A stretch of DNA of 64,000 nt from Apricaphanius iberus (GCA_028564705.1 JAPXFQ010000344.1:2981001-3045000), one strand, 5' to 3'; counted from the first letter of the stretch, positions 25,105-38,120 are shown. Notes: generated from the letters alone by a model not told the origin. Numbers and translations are program-made.

Positions 25105-25200
25105 TTAAAGCAAATCTAATAAATCCAGTTTATTTATATAGCTGCAATTCACAACATGAATCTCAAGGCATTTTACATTCCAATCAGTTTAAAAGTTTTC
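25105..25200 (-). mobile_element. LINE 3' tail, inverted copy of the 13.0-kb tail
   Basis: On the minus strand it reads AATGCCTTGAGATTCATGTT, then GTGAATTGCAGCTATATAAATAAACTGG. This is the same tail as at 12995-13085. Confidence 0.65.
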
Positions 25201-25483
25201 TTTGCTCATCTAATTTTTAGATGAATTTAACAATTATCCCAAAGAAAAATTAACAGAGTAAAACCTTCCTGCAATCTAGTTAACTGAATGTAATGCTTCC
25301 AGACTAAGTCTCATAGCTCTTTAAGTAAGTATCCTTTCAAGTGTCCATTATAAGCTACAGACTAGCAGTTGGTAGTATAAAAAGTACAAGGTAGAAATGA
25401 TAAAAAAATTAGCCAAAGGTAGAGATTTTGACTATACCTCGATTATGCATTTTGATGATGTCATCAAACTGTGCCTACATATA

Positions 25484-25977
25484 GTACAGACCAAAAGTTT
25501 GGACACACCTTCTCATTCAATGCGTTTTCTTTATTTTCATGACTACACTGTAGATTCTCCATTAAAGGCATCAAAACTATGAATGAAAACATGATGTAAG
25601 GAATTACTGTATGTACTGTAACAAAAAGGGCGAAATAAGTAGCCAACCATTGCTTTGCATTCTCTTGAGCTTCCAGAGGTAGTCACTAGAAATAGTTTTC
25701 CAACAGTCTTGAAGGAGTGCCCAGAGATACCTAGTACTTGTTGGCCCTTTTGCCTTCACTCTGCGGTTCTGCTCACCCCAAATCATCTCCATTAGGTTCA
25801 GGTCGGTGACTTTGGAGGCCTGGTTATTTCACACTTTTTTGAAAAAGTACTACATAATTCCATGTGTGTTCATTGATAGTTTTGATGCCTTAGGTGTCAA
25901 TTTACATTGTCAATAGTCATGAAAATAAAGGAAACGCACGGAATGAGAAGGTGTGTCCAAACATTTGGTCTGTACTG
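25484..25977 (-). mobile_element. Tc1-like transposon, internally deleted
   Basis: The inverted ends AGTACAGACCAAAAGTTTGG (left) and the inverse pattern CCAAACATTTGGTCTGTACTG (right) bound about 490 bp, whereas complete Tc1 elements are about 1.6 kb. The minus strand at 25604-25792 retains the transposase C-terminal region, with MIWGEQNRRVKAKGPTSTRY and DCWKTISSDYLWKLKRM. The N-terminal DNA-binding part and most of the catalytic core are missing. Confidence 0.8.
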
Positions 25978-26129
25978 CATTTTGCATCAGTTAAATATAT
26001 TGTTTATCTACTTGTTCTTACTTTTCTACCATACCTATGTTTACTTTTTGTTAAATATTGTTTTAAAGTTCAGTAAATGTTAAATTTATGTTAAATTAAT
26101 GTTATCATCATTGTTTTTATTATGTAAAT

Positions 26130-26275
26130 TGAGGGAGCAGAATCAGTATCTGCTCCAAATATCGGCTTAAGAAAATCGGCAGCCCATATCGTTCATCCAC
26201 TAAGGCTAATTTTAAAAAAAAGAAATCGGTATCTGCACTAAAAAAAATCCATATCAGTCGATACCTAGAAGAAAG
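26130..26275. mobile_element. Fragment of a hAT-like miniature
   Basis: It contains repeated ATCGGTATCTGC/ATATCGG-type motifs and ends GTCGATACCTAG at about 26270, a common end pattern of teleost hAT miniatures. The left terminus is not identified. Confidence 0.4.
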
Positions 26276-26350
26276 ATAAATACCAAAGCATGCAATGTTG
26301 AACGTTAATTTCATAACATAACAATAATATAAGAGTACCCAGCTTTTTTT

Positions 26351-26352
<2 letters not shown>

Positions 26353-26381
<29 letters not shown>
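26353..26381 (+). repeat. Homopolymer: T9 followed by G29
   Basis: Nine T (26344-26352) are followed by 29 consecutive G. Such a run is rare and may be misjudged in length by sequencing or assembly. It can form G-quadruplexes. Confidence 0.9.
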
Positions 26382-26383
<2 letters not shown>

Positions 26384-26924
26384 TGACCATATAATGTAAA
26401 TGTAAGTAACAGCATGATATTCATGTGCATTTATTAACTTTGTCGTAAACAACAGAATATGTATACAAATAAAATTAAAATACTCTTAAGTAAAAGACGT
26501 TTCCAACATAAATGATAAACTTAATGGTTTCATATCTCCATTCTGCTCTTTAAACAACTTCACTGTTGTCACTATCTTCCCATTCAGGATCAGAGTCCAT
26601 GCCCAACTTAAAATATTGCAGCAGCAACAATATAACACTTGTAGGTGTACATTACAATGCCACCATTAAAATAAAAAAATCTGAAAATGTTTTGATTTGA
26701 ACAATGAATGTCCTTTTTAGGATGAATACAGAATCTTAATACTACTCTGAAGCACTTAAACTGGCCACTTTTCTTCTTTAAGAAGCCTTGCAGAGTCTGC
26801 TGATTGGATTTTCTTTTTGGTGGCATCTTTCTCACACCTCTGGGCAGAAAGAAACCATGAACAGGAGAAGATTACAAATACTTTTTATAATTATTATTAC
26901 AACTACTACTATTATGTGACAGGG

Positions 26925-26990
26925 AGCGCTGCTCTGGCGGCTGCAAGCACTTCAGTGACCGGATCAATAAAGTATCTTTGAATTGAATAA
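26925..26990 (+). mobile_element. LINE 3' tail fragment
   Basis: GGATCAATAAAGTATCTTTGAATTGAAT has the form of a LINE 3' terminus ending in a short A/T-rich direct repeat. The coding part is absent. Confidence 0.45.
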
Positions 26991-27882
26991 TAAGCAGGCT
27001 ATATTATTTTCTCAGACATTTGCTCAAATATAATATTACTTTAGTACTACTATTATCACTAATTAATATCATCATTATACAACATATAAAGTAGCAATAA
27101 AAACTGATTTGCACAGCTAAAAATAAAAAATGGGCAATACAAGCTGGCATAGTATGGCATCAACGGGCTTTCTTTGGTTGTAAATCTCTTATTTTCAGTT
27201 AATGACACGTTCACAGTGCAGTGGTTGATACTCAAATAAACAGCAAATAATTCTCCCTTATAAACAAACGAAAACTCACTCTTGAGAATCCGTTTTCACT
27301 AATTGAACGCTTGAAGGGACGACTAAATTACCAAAATGACGCTCTGCTTCTCGTCGGCTCCGACAGCCTGGTTCAACAACAACGCCGCCGTGAACTTAGC
27401 CTTTCTGCATCGTCCATTTAGCAGAACCTGAGTCAAGAGCCCCATGATAACACTGGGTACTACTTAAGCGGGCGGAAGGATATTAGTTCAGTGCGACCGG
27501 CCAAAAGTATATTAAAGGACCGGGCGGAGCAGCGGAGTTTGAAAGCTAACCCTGTTCACATCGCCTTCTGGCGGAGAATAGAGCCGTGTCACAGTGGGAC
27601 TCATGCTGAAGTATGAAAGGGAAAATACGATGGCCGTGCTAACGTTGTGCACAGCATTGTGCGGAATCACATCCTGGTCATAAATTAGTAGCCAGCTGGA
27701 CTTCATTGAGTAGTCGGCTATATAGCCGGCAGCCGGCACTTGTGGAAAGCCCTGAGGGACTATACATAAGCTTGACCACAAATAAAAATATAAAAATGAA
27801 AAATGTCTTCCTGATACATGCTCCAGCATTGCCCTAGTCAGTAGAATGAGCCCTGACCTTTTTACCTCGATTGCCTATATAT

Positions 27883-28105
27883 CAGGGATCCCCCAATCCA
27901 GGCCTCCAGGGCCAGTATCCTGCAGGTTTTAGTTCTTTCCCCGGTTCAACACACCAGAATTAAATGATGGCTTTTTAGCTGGCCTCTGCAGAATTTTGCC
28001 ATGCTGAGGAGGAAGTTGGACGATTTGAATCAGCTGTGTTGGAGCAGAGACACATCTAAAACTGGTAGGACACCAGCTCTTGAGGCCTAGATTTGGGGAC
28101 CCCTG
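27883..28105. mobile_element. 223-bp hAT/Charlie-like miniature
   Basis: The left end CAGGGATCCCCCAATCCAGG and the inverse of the right end (CAGGGGTCCCCAAATCTAGG) match at most positions. The flanks CTATATAT (27875-27882) and CTCTATAT (28106-28113) agree at 7 of 8. Confidence 0.85.
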
Positions 28106-28729
28106 CTCTATATGCCTAAAAGTTAAATTGCGAATGTTCAGGTCGAAAAAGCAGATTTTCAGAGTGCTTTCCAGAGGAAGCTGCGTAACGGCGTCATGCA
28201 CGTTCACACTCAATAGCGTTCGCTATATCATAAACATTGCAGAGCGAGAGGTAAGGATGAAGGATTCAGCTGAGCATAAGAGAGCAATACTGCAGCCCAG
28301 ACTCAAACTACACTTAAACACACTAACATTTCTTACCTCAGTTGAAATCATGCCTGCAAATCTGTAAATGTTACAGGACTGGACTGACTCGGCTGTTATT
28401 TCTGTTCGTTCGGGAGTGACCTCCCACGAAAAATGTCGGAGCTAGCACAAGTTTACCGTTTGGCCTGAGGCGCACTAGCAAACACAAAACCTTAAAACTT
28501 CAACAAGTCTCTTTAGGAAATCTTCATCTTTTTTATGTTATGAGAACTTTTTATTCCCATCATTTTAGAAAAAGATTTTATATTTTTTTTATGCATCTTG
28601 CACCAAAAAAAACAAACTTATTTTAATTCAATTCTAAACCTTTTGGAAATTGTTTTTGCTGCAAGACTCATAAGCAGTCATTTTGACATATAAAAAGAAA
28701 AAAATGAATATATATATATATATCGCAAT

Positions 28730-29399
28730 GGGGAGCCTAAGTCTCCTCCCCTTCCAGTCGGCCCATGGGTCCCCAAACAGAAAGAACAATGAATGGAAGT
28801 CAATGGAGTGATAAAAGTTATTTTCTGGTCCACTTAGTCCTGAATCACACACATGTTGTACTTCGATCTAAATGATATCTAATGATGTACATTTCGGCTG
28901 TGTTTGTCCAGTGATTTGGGATTTATTTGATTGTAAAAATTCGCATTTAAAATGCCTACAAGTAATAAGTCACATATATGACGTAATTTTGCTAATGGTA
29001 GCTAGCATTAGCTATAGCACGTAAAACACTCACCTTGAGCTTGTAGAGCTTCTTCTCCATGCTGGCTCTCACCCCACCGACAGCTTTACCCCCGACATAG
29101 CTGCTACTTTCCACATGTTCAGATTATTAGAGGGGTTTTCTTTGTGTTTAATGCTCCTTTCTTCGGCCTGGAGGCTACAACCCTTGCTCTCCTTCTTCTG
29201 CAGTTGTAGTCCGCTAAACGTTTTCACACAAAACCTAAAGTAAAATCAGCATTTTCCCTGCATCAATTTTATTTTTTTATTATTCACGGCACATTTCAAA
29301 CTGGATCAGAAAATAACTCCTGTGACTCTCATTCATTTTTTTTTTTTGCCATTTGGTGACCCATGGACCGGAAGTAGAAGGGCGTGACTTAGGCTCCCC
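28730..29399. mobile_element. 670-bp miniature with about 50-bp terminal inverted repeats
   Basis: GGGGAGCCTAAGTC at 28730 is mirrored by GACTTAGGCTCCCC ending at 29399. The similarity extends through CCATGGGTC.CCAAA on both arms. AT flanks each side (28728-28729, 29400-29401), consistent with a 2-bp AT target duplication as in ISL2EU-type elements. AT is self-complementary, so it could instead belong to the repeat. No transposase frame. Confidence 0.8.
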
Positions 29400-29518
29400 A
29401 TAGATAACATTATCGCAAATAATTTAGTTTATATCACAATATAGATTTGAGGCCATATCAACCCAGTCTTCTACAAAAATTGCTACCCATATGCTGGAAT
29501 TAAATAAATCCTCATTAC

Positions 29519-30435
29519 TAGGAATTAGGGGTGAAAAAATAAAAATAAAATTTTTTAAATAGATTCACATAAGAATCTTGATCTTTGCTTAACGTTTTTG
29601 AATACATTTTTACATTTATTTATTTATTTTTTACATGCAGTCCAAGCTTGGAAAAAAAGTGTAAGTTAACTTACTTAAGTATATTTAAGAATGTAGCCGT
29701 TTACTTCAGAAAGTCTTTACTTTTCATTCATTCTGCTGTAAAGGTTTAAGATGTGGGAAGTAGAACATTCAGAAAATGATATATCTCTTCAATACTATAG
29801 TGAATTAAAAATCTGCAATATTGAAGAATCTCAATTGAAATTTAATCGCCACTTACAAAAAAATCATAAAAGAGATGAATTGGGAGAAAAGCATATCGTC
29901 TCAGCACTACAAATTGGCACTTTTTTTTCTTCTATTAGTATCGATTGTGAATCAATTCTGAATCGAGAATCGATTCTGAATTGAATTGTGAGTTGTTGTA
30001 AGATTCACTTCCCTACTAGGAATGCAAGAAAATGTTGGTACACCAATATATCACAATTTTTTTATTACAATATTGTTTCAATATTTAAAAGAAATGTATC
30101 GATTATATTCATTTAATTTTTATAGGATTCTAAAGGAACCATTAATGATATTATTTTTTGTTGTAAAATTAAAAGTATGACCACTAGTTGGTGACCATTT
30201 TTTTTGTTCCAGGGGATCAGTTGGATCTAGTTTTAAAACTAGATGTGTTATGTATGAAACAGACTGGAGTGTTTGAAAAACTGACAGTTTTTTACTGTCA
30301 AAATATTAAGTTTCAAAAATCACAATATAGTCTTACTCACAGTATTGCAATGTACCGTATCAATCCCCCCACTATCGTAATAGATATTGTATGAAATTCC
30401 TTCCAATATATATATATATATACCACTCATACCTA
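29519..30435. mobile_element. hAT-like element split by a second element near its left tip
   Basis: The left end TAGGAAT(G) (29519, resumed at 30017 as TAGGAATGCAAGAAAATG) and right end CATACCTA (ending 30435) bound it. The flanks CTCATTAC (29511-29518) and CTCATTCC (30436-30443) agree at 7 of 8. The interior (about 30180-30330) is similar to 39390-39540 (TTGGTGACC..TT, CCAG.GGATCA.TGGA, AACTAGATGTGTTATG), so the two are copies of one family. A TA run expanded near the right end (30402-30422). Confidence 0.75.
29526..30015. mobile_element. 490-bp hAT-like miniature inserted in the tip of the 29519-30435 element
   Basis: It starts TAGGGGTGAAAAAATAAA and ends GATTCACTTCCCTA. The flanks are identical 8-mers, CTAGGAAT, at 29518-29525 and 30016-30023. 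The interior carries clustered AATCGATTCTGAAT-like motifs near the right end. Confidence 0.85.
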
Positions 30436-31153
30436 CTCATTCCACATTTGAATGTAAAACAAAATTACCAACGAAATGATAACGACCGTCTAATTTCTGT
30501 TGAGTGAAGGCAATATCACAATACATACAATCACAACTGTACTTATAAAATACAACAACCTCTAAGCTAACTGCTAGGATGGAGTATTTGGTGGGCTGTT
30601 ATATTTTAATGGATGCATTAACGCCCTGTATGCAAAAAATAAAAAATATAGTCAGTTGGGTGGTTTTTCACTGCCCTTCATGCCCACACATAATACAGCT
30701 GTTAGTGGATCTATTAATTTAGAAAACACATAGAATGTGGTGGGGACATCGTGATAATGAGAAAAAAAAGAGCAGAGTAAGGAAAATGTGCATTAATTGC
30801 AATCTATATAGTCAATGCAATAATAAACATCTATATTTTAATGGAATGTTGTTATTAGCTATGCAGTCACCATTGAAGCCCTACTGACATTAAAAGGCGA
30901 GTTTAAATAATAAACAGAGGGTACAGCTCAGGTAGGCTACTAAAGCAACAAAGTGTTTTTCAAAAAAATGCAGGTTTTTATTTTTCGCAGCATAAACTTT
31001 AAAGTTTGGCTTTTAGACTGAAAATGTATTTATTTTTGGATCAATATGTGCACTTTTTTGTAATATAAACCATTGCAAAACAAAAAATACATTTGCATGC
31101 CCTAAATTAGGGACAGGTTTTGGCACGAATCTGTTGATACGATTTGTATCACA

Positions 31154-32534
31154 TCGGGGTGGGCGATACGGCAAAAATAGAATATCACTATTTTTCAAAT
31201 ATATTATCACGATTTCGATTTTATCAAGATTTTTTAAATGATCATCATAAAATCTTGAATTACACATTAAAGGAGATAAACATTAAATAATAAATTCATT
31301 TAAATTAGGGATGACCAACACAGGGCTAAAATACTGATATGTCTTTCCCACACCAAAGATCATAGAAATGCACAGAAAGTACTGGATGAAACTATACATA
31401 CACTGTATGTATATACAATATATATATATATAAATATTTTTCATTTTTCAAATAACCTCAATGAAAAATACATCTAAATCATAAACGTATTTTAATGTAT
31501 TATATAAAATGTTAATTTGTCTACTAAAACAGAAAACATAAACTTACTTTAGGTTAAAAATATATTCAGAAAATAGAATAAAATCTAATCTTTTAAAATA
31601 AAAGACTAATATGTAGCTGCAAATATGTGCAAGATGTATTGTGCAATCTATAATACGGCAATTAATAAGCCTAATACAACGTGGGAAAAGGCAGCTTTAA
31701 CTGATTCAAAAGTTTTTTGCAGAATGCTGATATTATAAACAGGCACACACAAAGCTGCCTAATAAAAACATAAGTGATAACAATGTAGTGTAAAATGACA
31801 AAGGTATACTAAGTGCTGGTGCTACATAAAACAATGAAGATAGAGTGAAGTGTAAGCAGTTCTAATAGTTCTTCCATCCATCCAAACATATTGTTAATAT
31901 CCCTGCACATTCAGCGTATACATGCGTGGAATGGTGATGTTTGGGGGAAAAAGGCAGCTAGACAACTGCACGGATAGTTTGCCGTCTGTGTCGTAGGGGG
32001 TACGCTTTATGATTATTTTTTCTAGCGCTTGCTGAACTAAGAAGAAGAGGCGCTAGCCACTGCTGCTGCAGTCGGCTTTATAGCTTTAGCTGCCAGACGG
32101 CTCATTGTATTGTTTGGGATACCTTCTCTTCAAGTGATTAAACAAGTTTAAGGTGTTGCGATCACTTGCCTTAACGCTCTCCTTGTAAACTTTGCAAATA
32201 TTGTTTGTTTGCTCTTTGACGTCTGGTAAAAAAACCAAACCAGTTCCAGTCAACGGATGAGGACTTTGAATTCGGAACGAAAACTTAATTTACGCTCTCA
32301 GACGCGGAAACGCTATACTTGTTTACAGGTTGCGCACATGCAAAGGGGGAGGGAGGAGAGGGGCGGGGGGTAATTTGTCTGGAGCAAGGAGAGAGCGGAG
32401 GATTTTCTTCACAGACAGAGGCAGAAATACAGCAGCAGAACTGGGAATCGGGACAAAACGATCTCCCAAAAATGACAAAACGTCACACGTGTAGATCGCT
32501 TCACGGTCTTAAATCGTCAAATCGCACACCCCTA
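31154..32534. mobile_element. 1.38-kb hAT-like non-autonomous element
   Basis: The left end TCGGGGTGGGCGATACGG and the inverse of the right end (TAGGGGTGTGCGATTTGACG) are similar. The flanks GTATCACA (31146-31153) and GTATCCCA (32535-32542) match at 7 of 8. The interior includes a G-rich patch at 32340-32400 but no transposase. Confidence 0.8.
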
Positions 32535-32658
32535 GTATCCCAAAACAGGTGGACCATATGATTTACTGAGATACTTTTAGTAAGACTATTGTGAATTCAG
32601 AGTTTTCCAAATCCTCCAACCTGTTTCATAATTAAATCATCCATTTTTATTACTAGAT

Positions 32659-33763
32659 CAGTTGTTTCCAAACCAGTTTTGCTGGGCCTCCTTTGGTTTA
32701 TAAGAAAATATTTTAATTTGTATTCTTACTGTGTAGCTATATCTAACATTGTTTTAAATACGTATTAATGCTTCTATGTGCACAATTTAAAACAAAGAAC
32801 TCAGAGGGAAAAAAATTGTAAAAATGGATTGCATTTATAGAGTGCATTTTTGAAGGTCTAAAAGCCCTTTAAAATGCCACTATTCATTCACTTATTCTTT
32901 TAAGTGGCCTTGTTTTTTCACAAAACGCAATTTACAATTGTAAATGTTTTGCAAAAATGAAGTCTTCAACCATCACAACTTTAAGTAACTTTGTGAGCCT
33001 GCTGTGATGTCACTTTATTTGCCAGGTAGAGCTGTTTGTTTTCTGCATCACTGAATTTGGTTCATTGAACATTGCTTTCAGAAACATGCAACTGTATGCA
33101 TGTTTCATTAAAAACTTTTTGGGGGAAAATTTTCTGGCCAAGATTTAATTTAAAGACCCTGGACAGCGCCTTCCCACATGACAGAAGGGCTTTGAAACAG
33201 AACGGTTGTCTGTCAGAGCCCGTTTTCTTACACAGTACAGACAAAATAAAAATCGGGGCTCTGACAAGATGTGTTTTGGTGTAGTCTTAGAAGTCTTAGC
33301 AATCTTAGAAGATCACCCGCAAATGAAGGACAGAAATGCCGGCTGCGCACGATTTTGCGCTCTTTATTTATAACATCGATTAATCAGAGCCACAGTTTGC
33401 TGACCCTTCTTATAACTTACAGATGGAATGATGGAGTGCAGGGAAGTATATTATCCTCCACAGTTGTGTGTGGGTTTTTTCACACAGCGCCACTATGTAC
33501 AAAACTTTTATATGAGCTCCGTTCAGCATTTGCAGGTGTGCGTTTGGTGTAACAACCAAAGGCAAGATATGCTTTGTTCTTTTTTTCTCATTGGCTTGGA
33601 AGAAAGTTGGTTTTATTTAGTGCCGTTTTATCTTCTGCTTTCCGCTTATGTGGGAGCCGCCTCAAAAACCCGTTCCTTTTATAAGCATTTGATGTTTATC
33701 CACTCATACTGCACCCCCCTTCAATGCGACTGCGCCCCCACACACACACTTTGGAAACCACTG
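32659..33763. mobile_element. 1.1-kb hAT-like non-autonomous element
   Basis: The left end CAGTTGTTTCCAAACCAG and right end TTTGGAAACCACTG are inverted. The flanks TACTAGAT (32651-32658) and TATTAAAT (33764-33771) agree at 6 of 8. Frames inside (for example 33428-33769) have no transposase motifs. Confidence 0.75.
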
Positions 33764-33979
33764 TATTAAATCGAATTGATCTACTGGAAAGAAGAAGCTG
33801 AAAAAGGCTTCCAACCAGTGATCATACCTATAAATTTACAACAAATAAACTAAAACAAAACAAAATAAAATAGAAATAAATAAATAAATAAATAAAATAG
33901 ATGTGCTATTAAAAACTTTATTTTTAGCGGTTACCTTAATTATGTGCCTGTAACTGAATGACATACCACTGGATGGGGT

Positions 33980-34893
33980 TACGGTTCAGTTCAAATAATT
34001 ATGGTAATTTTTAAAAACATAATGGTATTACGGTATTTAACTGTATTTTCTTTCATACAAAACCATTCATATCCATATTATCTTATAGGAATGAAGAATA
34101 TAACAATGTGCTTTAAATAGCCCATTTTACTGCCATATGGAGTGCATCAAATTTTTTTTTCCAGACACAGGTGAATGATATGAAAATAAAATGATTGAGG
34201 CTGAATGTATAATTTATATACATTATATCATTGTTTATTTTTTAAACTCAAGTTGGCGCAAGCAACAAATTGCATCTTCTAATTGCTTTGCATGTAGTAC
34301 TGAAGAATCTCGCTAGGGGGCAGAATATAGACTCAGACCGGATTTTGCCAAAGAAGAAGTAAAATTAACATGGCAACCGTAGGTGATTATTAGCTGGCTA
34401 ATATTCAGATAACAACTGAAAAAAAGACGGCAGAAGTATCGTAGATGGTATGTAAAACATATTTACCGCTATTTTTGATGTCTTTCCTACTGGTTTTGCC
34501 GCCGTTGACCGTGTTTACCTACAGACGGTCAAATAGCGCTCAACACTTCCCCCTACTGGTTACTCTCAATAGAGTTTGTAAAACTGATGCCGTTTGGCTC
34601 TCGTCTGACATTTTAAAGCCGATAAACTTTTTCAAACTATAGACGAGGCTCCTCTTTAATTACTTCATCAGAATTGTGTGGTCTGCTCTTGTCAGCAGCT
34701 GTACTTAGTTAAAAACGTTATTTTCTACACTGTGTGTAGCAGTGAAATCGGTCCTGGCTGAAACACTTCCCCTCATTAAACGTTCTGGAAGTTGTCCGAA
34801 CTATTCACCGGTATAGGGGTATTTTATAAATTCATATCATAACGAAAATAAACACCAGTTTTCAGTATGAACCGGTATACCGCCCAGGCCTAG
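33980..34893. mobile_element. hAT-like element, right end clear, left end decayed
   Basis: The right terminus GAACCGGTATACCGCCCAGG, then CCTAG, ends at about 34893. Related GGTTACGGTTCAGTTC and TACGGTATTTAAC motifs near 33976-34045 mark the probable left side. No target duplication could be read. Confidence 0.45.
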
Positions 34894-35077
34894 CAAATAG
34901 TATTAACCCATTCAGAACTAAGCCTTAAAACGCCCGTCTGGACTTTTTCTTCAGTTGTAAAAAGGAAGAATAACAGCGTGAAACGATTAAATCGATTATT
35001 GGATGTCTGAAACTGCATTTTTTTTATAAGAATTGATTCTTCAACACAATAACATGACAAAATATTTAGATATATTG

Positions 35078-35417
35078 TAGGAATGAAACGATAAGATACA
35101 GATACTTGGATTTGAGTGCTTGCAGGTAACTGAGTACCAATACTTCTACCACACAAAAAAAGGGCAATGAATTGGAACACAGGTTTTATTTTCTTGTCTG
35201 ATTGTTACAACAAATGGTGGTGAATTAGATGGAAAAAAATATATATATATTTTCATAAAAATGACCACAAAACAAAAACGTCAAGTGAGAATTTTTCTGT
35301 GAAATTATTGCAGAGTTCCACATTTTAAGTAACGGTTTATGGTATCCGTAACCGATTAAATACAGAAGAAGAGTGGTATTGGCCCCAATAACCGATACCA
35401 GTGTCGCTGCATCCCTA
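35078..35417. mobile_element. 340-bp hAT-like miniature
   Basis: The ends TAGGAATGAAACGATA and CGCTGCATCCCTA are inverted. The flanks are identical 8-mers ATATATTG at 35070-35077 and 35418-35425. A degenerate relative lies at about 3950-4255. Confidence 0.88.
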
Positions 35418-35425
35418 ATATATTG

Positions 35426-38037
35426 GGGTATTTTAGTACATCCCAACTCTTAAGATTTCTTCTGTGAGTTTCACGCCTAAAGCAGAATAAGATAGCATTT
35501 ACCTTCAAGGTGTTCCGTCTGCTTTAACAAGAGAGTTATTCGCTCATATCAAGAGAGCAGATTCACAATGACTGCATTGCGAATTTTACTAGAATCCAAA
35601 AGGACAGTATTAGTGGCAGTGGTAAGTGCCGTCACCTTATCACAGTTGCAATTTACGAATCGTGGAGAACATTAACAGGGAGGGAAAATATACAGATGCT
35701 CGCCTTAAAACTTGTAAACGCAACATACATTAAGACATGACACCAATCGATGACTTTCTAATCCTAGCATGACCCTGGACAAATTTGTCTTAGACTGACC
35801 ACATGACTGGGATAAAGGGGATGCCATGCACTAATGCCCTCTAATGCCTAAAAACAAGTCCAGCTGCTTCTGCACTTTAACAACCTGGTTGCTTCTTTTA
35901 CACAACTGCTAGAGAGGGAAAGTAGCAAAGAGAAAGAGGAGCAGTTCTGGAAGACCAGTCGGGCAAATTCACAAAAAAGGCTGATTAGTACGATCAGTTC
36001 TTACGTGCAACTTACAGTTGCTCTAAAGCTAATTAGAAACTAAAAAGAAATGTAAGGATTGAAAAAATATACATTTAACAAGAAAGTACTATGTAGATAG
36101 TGAGTTCATTCCGAACAAGCTTTGAAAAATGTCGACACAAAGACACAAACAGCTTTCCTTTTTTTATCTGTTCCGTGAAAACCCTCATCTCTTGTATCAC
36201 TGACACTTGAGTGAGTGAGACGTAACCGGCACTCAGGCCAGATTCCCTGTTGCTACAATCGATAATTTATCCAAAGGAAGCAAAAGACGGACATAAGACA
36301 CAAACTGAAAACGAAAAACACTAAAAACAGAAACGCAACAGGAGTAACGAGAGCATGAAAGATGGAGAGGGAGATGAACAGAATTAGGAGTAGTAAAGAG
36401 AAGAGAGAAGCAGCAGCAACAGCACCACGCTTGGTGCTTTGGCAGAGATCTATAAATAGCTCTTCAATCTCTCTGGAAAAAGACACTTCTACTTATGCTG
36501 CTGTATACACAGATTCTGAGAATGAAGCTGATATTGATACCTCGCTAACAAACTGATTACATCAAACACATCAGTCAACTACAACATGATGGGATTCTAT
36601 TAAACACAGAGTAAACCATACGGCCACAATGATAACTCTGGTCTATATGAATATTTGATGAGAAATTAAAAAATACAAGTCTGTTCCAAAAACTGTACAA
36701 ACAAAAAAAAATGTCTTTAATTGAGATTTTTATGTAATGCAGAGAAAGGTACCAGATAAAGATCCACAAGCTGCAGGCTACAAAGGGGAGAAATATGTTG
36801 TCAGAGAAGCAGGTTATTTTCTCTCTCTCACTGGTGGCCTTAGCAACAGTAGATAGTGAATTCAACGACTCGCCTGTGCCAGATCTTACTATAGATAATT
36901 TTTTTCTCAATGATTTTCTCTTAACAACAGCTTATGTTTTGGTAGAAAGCAAAAAATTTAGAAAAAATGACCGCGGCTCGAGCAATGAGCTACAACAAGC
37001 CCTTTTCTTTCATTAAACCAGAAGGTGATGCTAGAACTACTTCAGTTTTTCGGAAAGGTTGAGGTTGGATTTCTCACCCACAGCAAAGCCATGCTGGTGT
37101 GTGAGTGAGCATTTCCACTGACATATCGTTGGACAAAACATCCGTAGACGCACCTACCAACTGCATCTTTTTTTTTTTTCCTCCAGCAAACAATTCTCAA
37201 TTCAACAAGTCTGTTTGCTGGTTGCTCTCAATCAAAGCCACTGATATCGACTGTTCTTTGCTCTAGAACAACCGGCGCTACAGTAGCGCTAGCTTATCTA
37301 GACCACAGTCAGCACTTTAGCAGCTCAAACAGAAGGAACTAATTCTCAGCAAAGCAAACAGTTTTTAAATACAAATGCTCTTTTTGTTGGTGCAAAAAAC
37401 TTTAAATTTTTAGGGCTATTTTAACAGAGAGGGTGACTCTATTGGTAATCCTCACGTGCCCATTTTTTAAAACATGACTTGAACATGCAAATAATGGTTT
37501 TTTTTCTTACAAATGCACATGTCGCTTTCCCAGAACAGATGGTTGAATCACAGCTCTGAAGGCCTCCGCTGTGATGCCATCTAATTATCACAGCAATCGT
37601 GCTATTTTCAGCTTCACTGTCAGAAAGTACGACTATAGCCAAGATACAAAGAGCAGTGACCATTTTCCAACATAAACGTGTGTGTTTGTAAGTGTAAAGC
37701 CATCACAAATATGAAATTAGTCTGCAGTGTAACATAAAAACTTTAAAAGACATTAATACCATGTACAACCAAAAGTGTTTTAAGGCAAACTGATCTGTGA
37801 AAGAAACAGATGACTTCTTCAAAAGGAAAATGTGGAGTTTGACAAAGTTAGACAAAGCATATCACCAACAGCCCCACAGAGTTGTGCTCCAAGTAAAAAA
37901 ATACTAAACAGAAGGATGCTGACTGCTATAAACTCGCTGCACCAACATAAATTAAAAAAATAAAAGTTGTTACCTTGGCCAAGGAGGTTCAGTTTTTTCC
38001 TGTCTGTCTGTAAGCTAAATAGAGTGGTTTTCTTCTT
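35426..38037. other. Intronic sequence, no recognised features
   Basis: Only short T and A runs and chance open frames were seen on either strand. Confidence 0.5.
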
Positions 38038-38120
38038 CAGAATCAGAATCGGTTTTATTGCCATTGTTTGAGAACAAGTTCACAAACTAGGAATTTTTTC
38101 CGGTACAGTTGTGCACATAA
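38038..38120 (-). mobile_element. LINE 3' tail (L2-like)
   Basis: TCAGAATCAGAATCGGTTTT, then ATTGCC, and downstream ACTAGGAATTTTTTCCGGT reproduce the reverse complement of a frequent teleost L2 3' terminus. Confidence 0.6.

Noticed and set aside
33428..33769. 113-codon plus-strand frame
   Set aside because: It lies entirely inside the non-autonomous hAT element at 32659-33763 and has no transposase signature.
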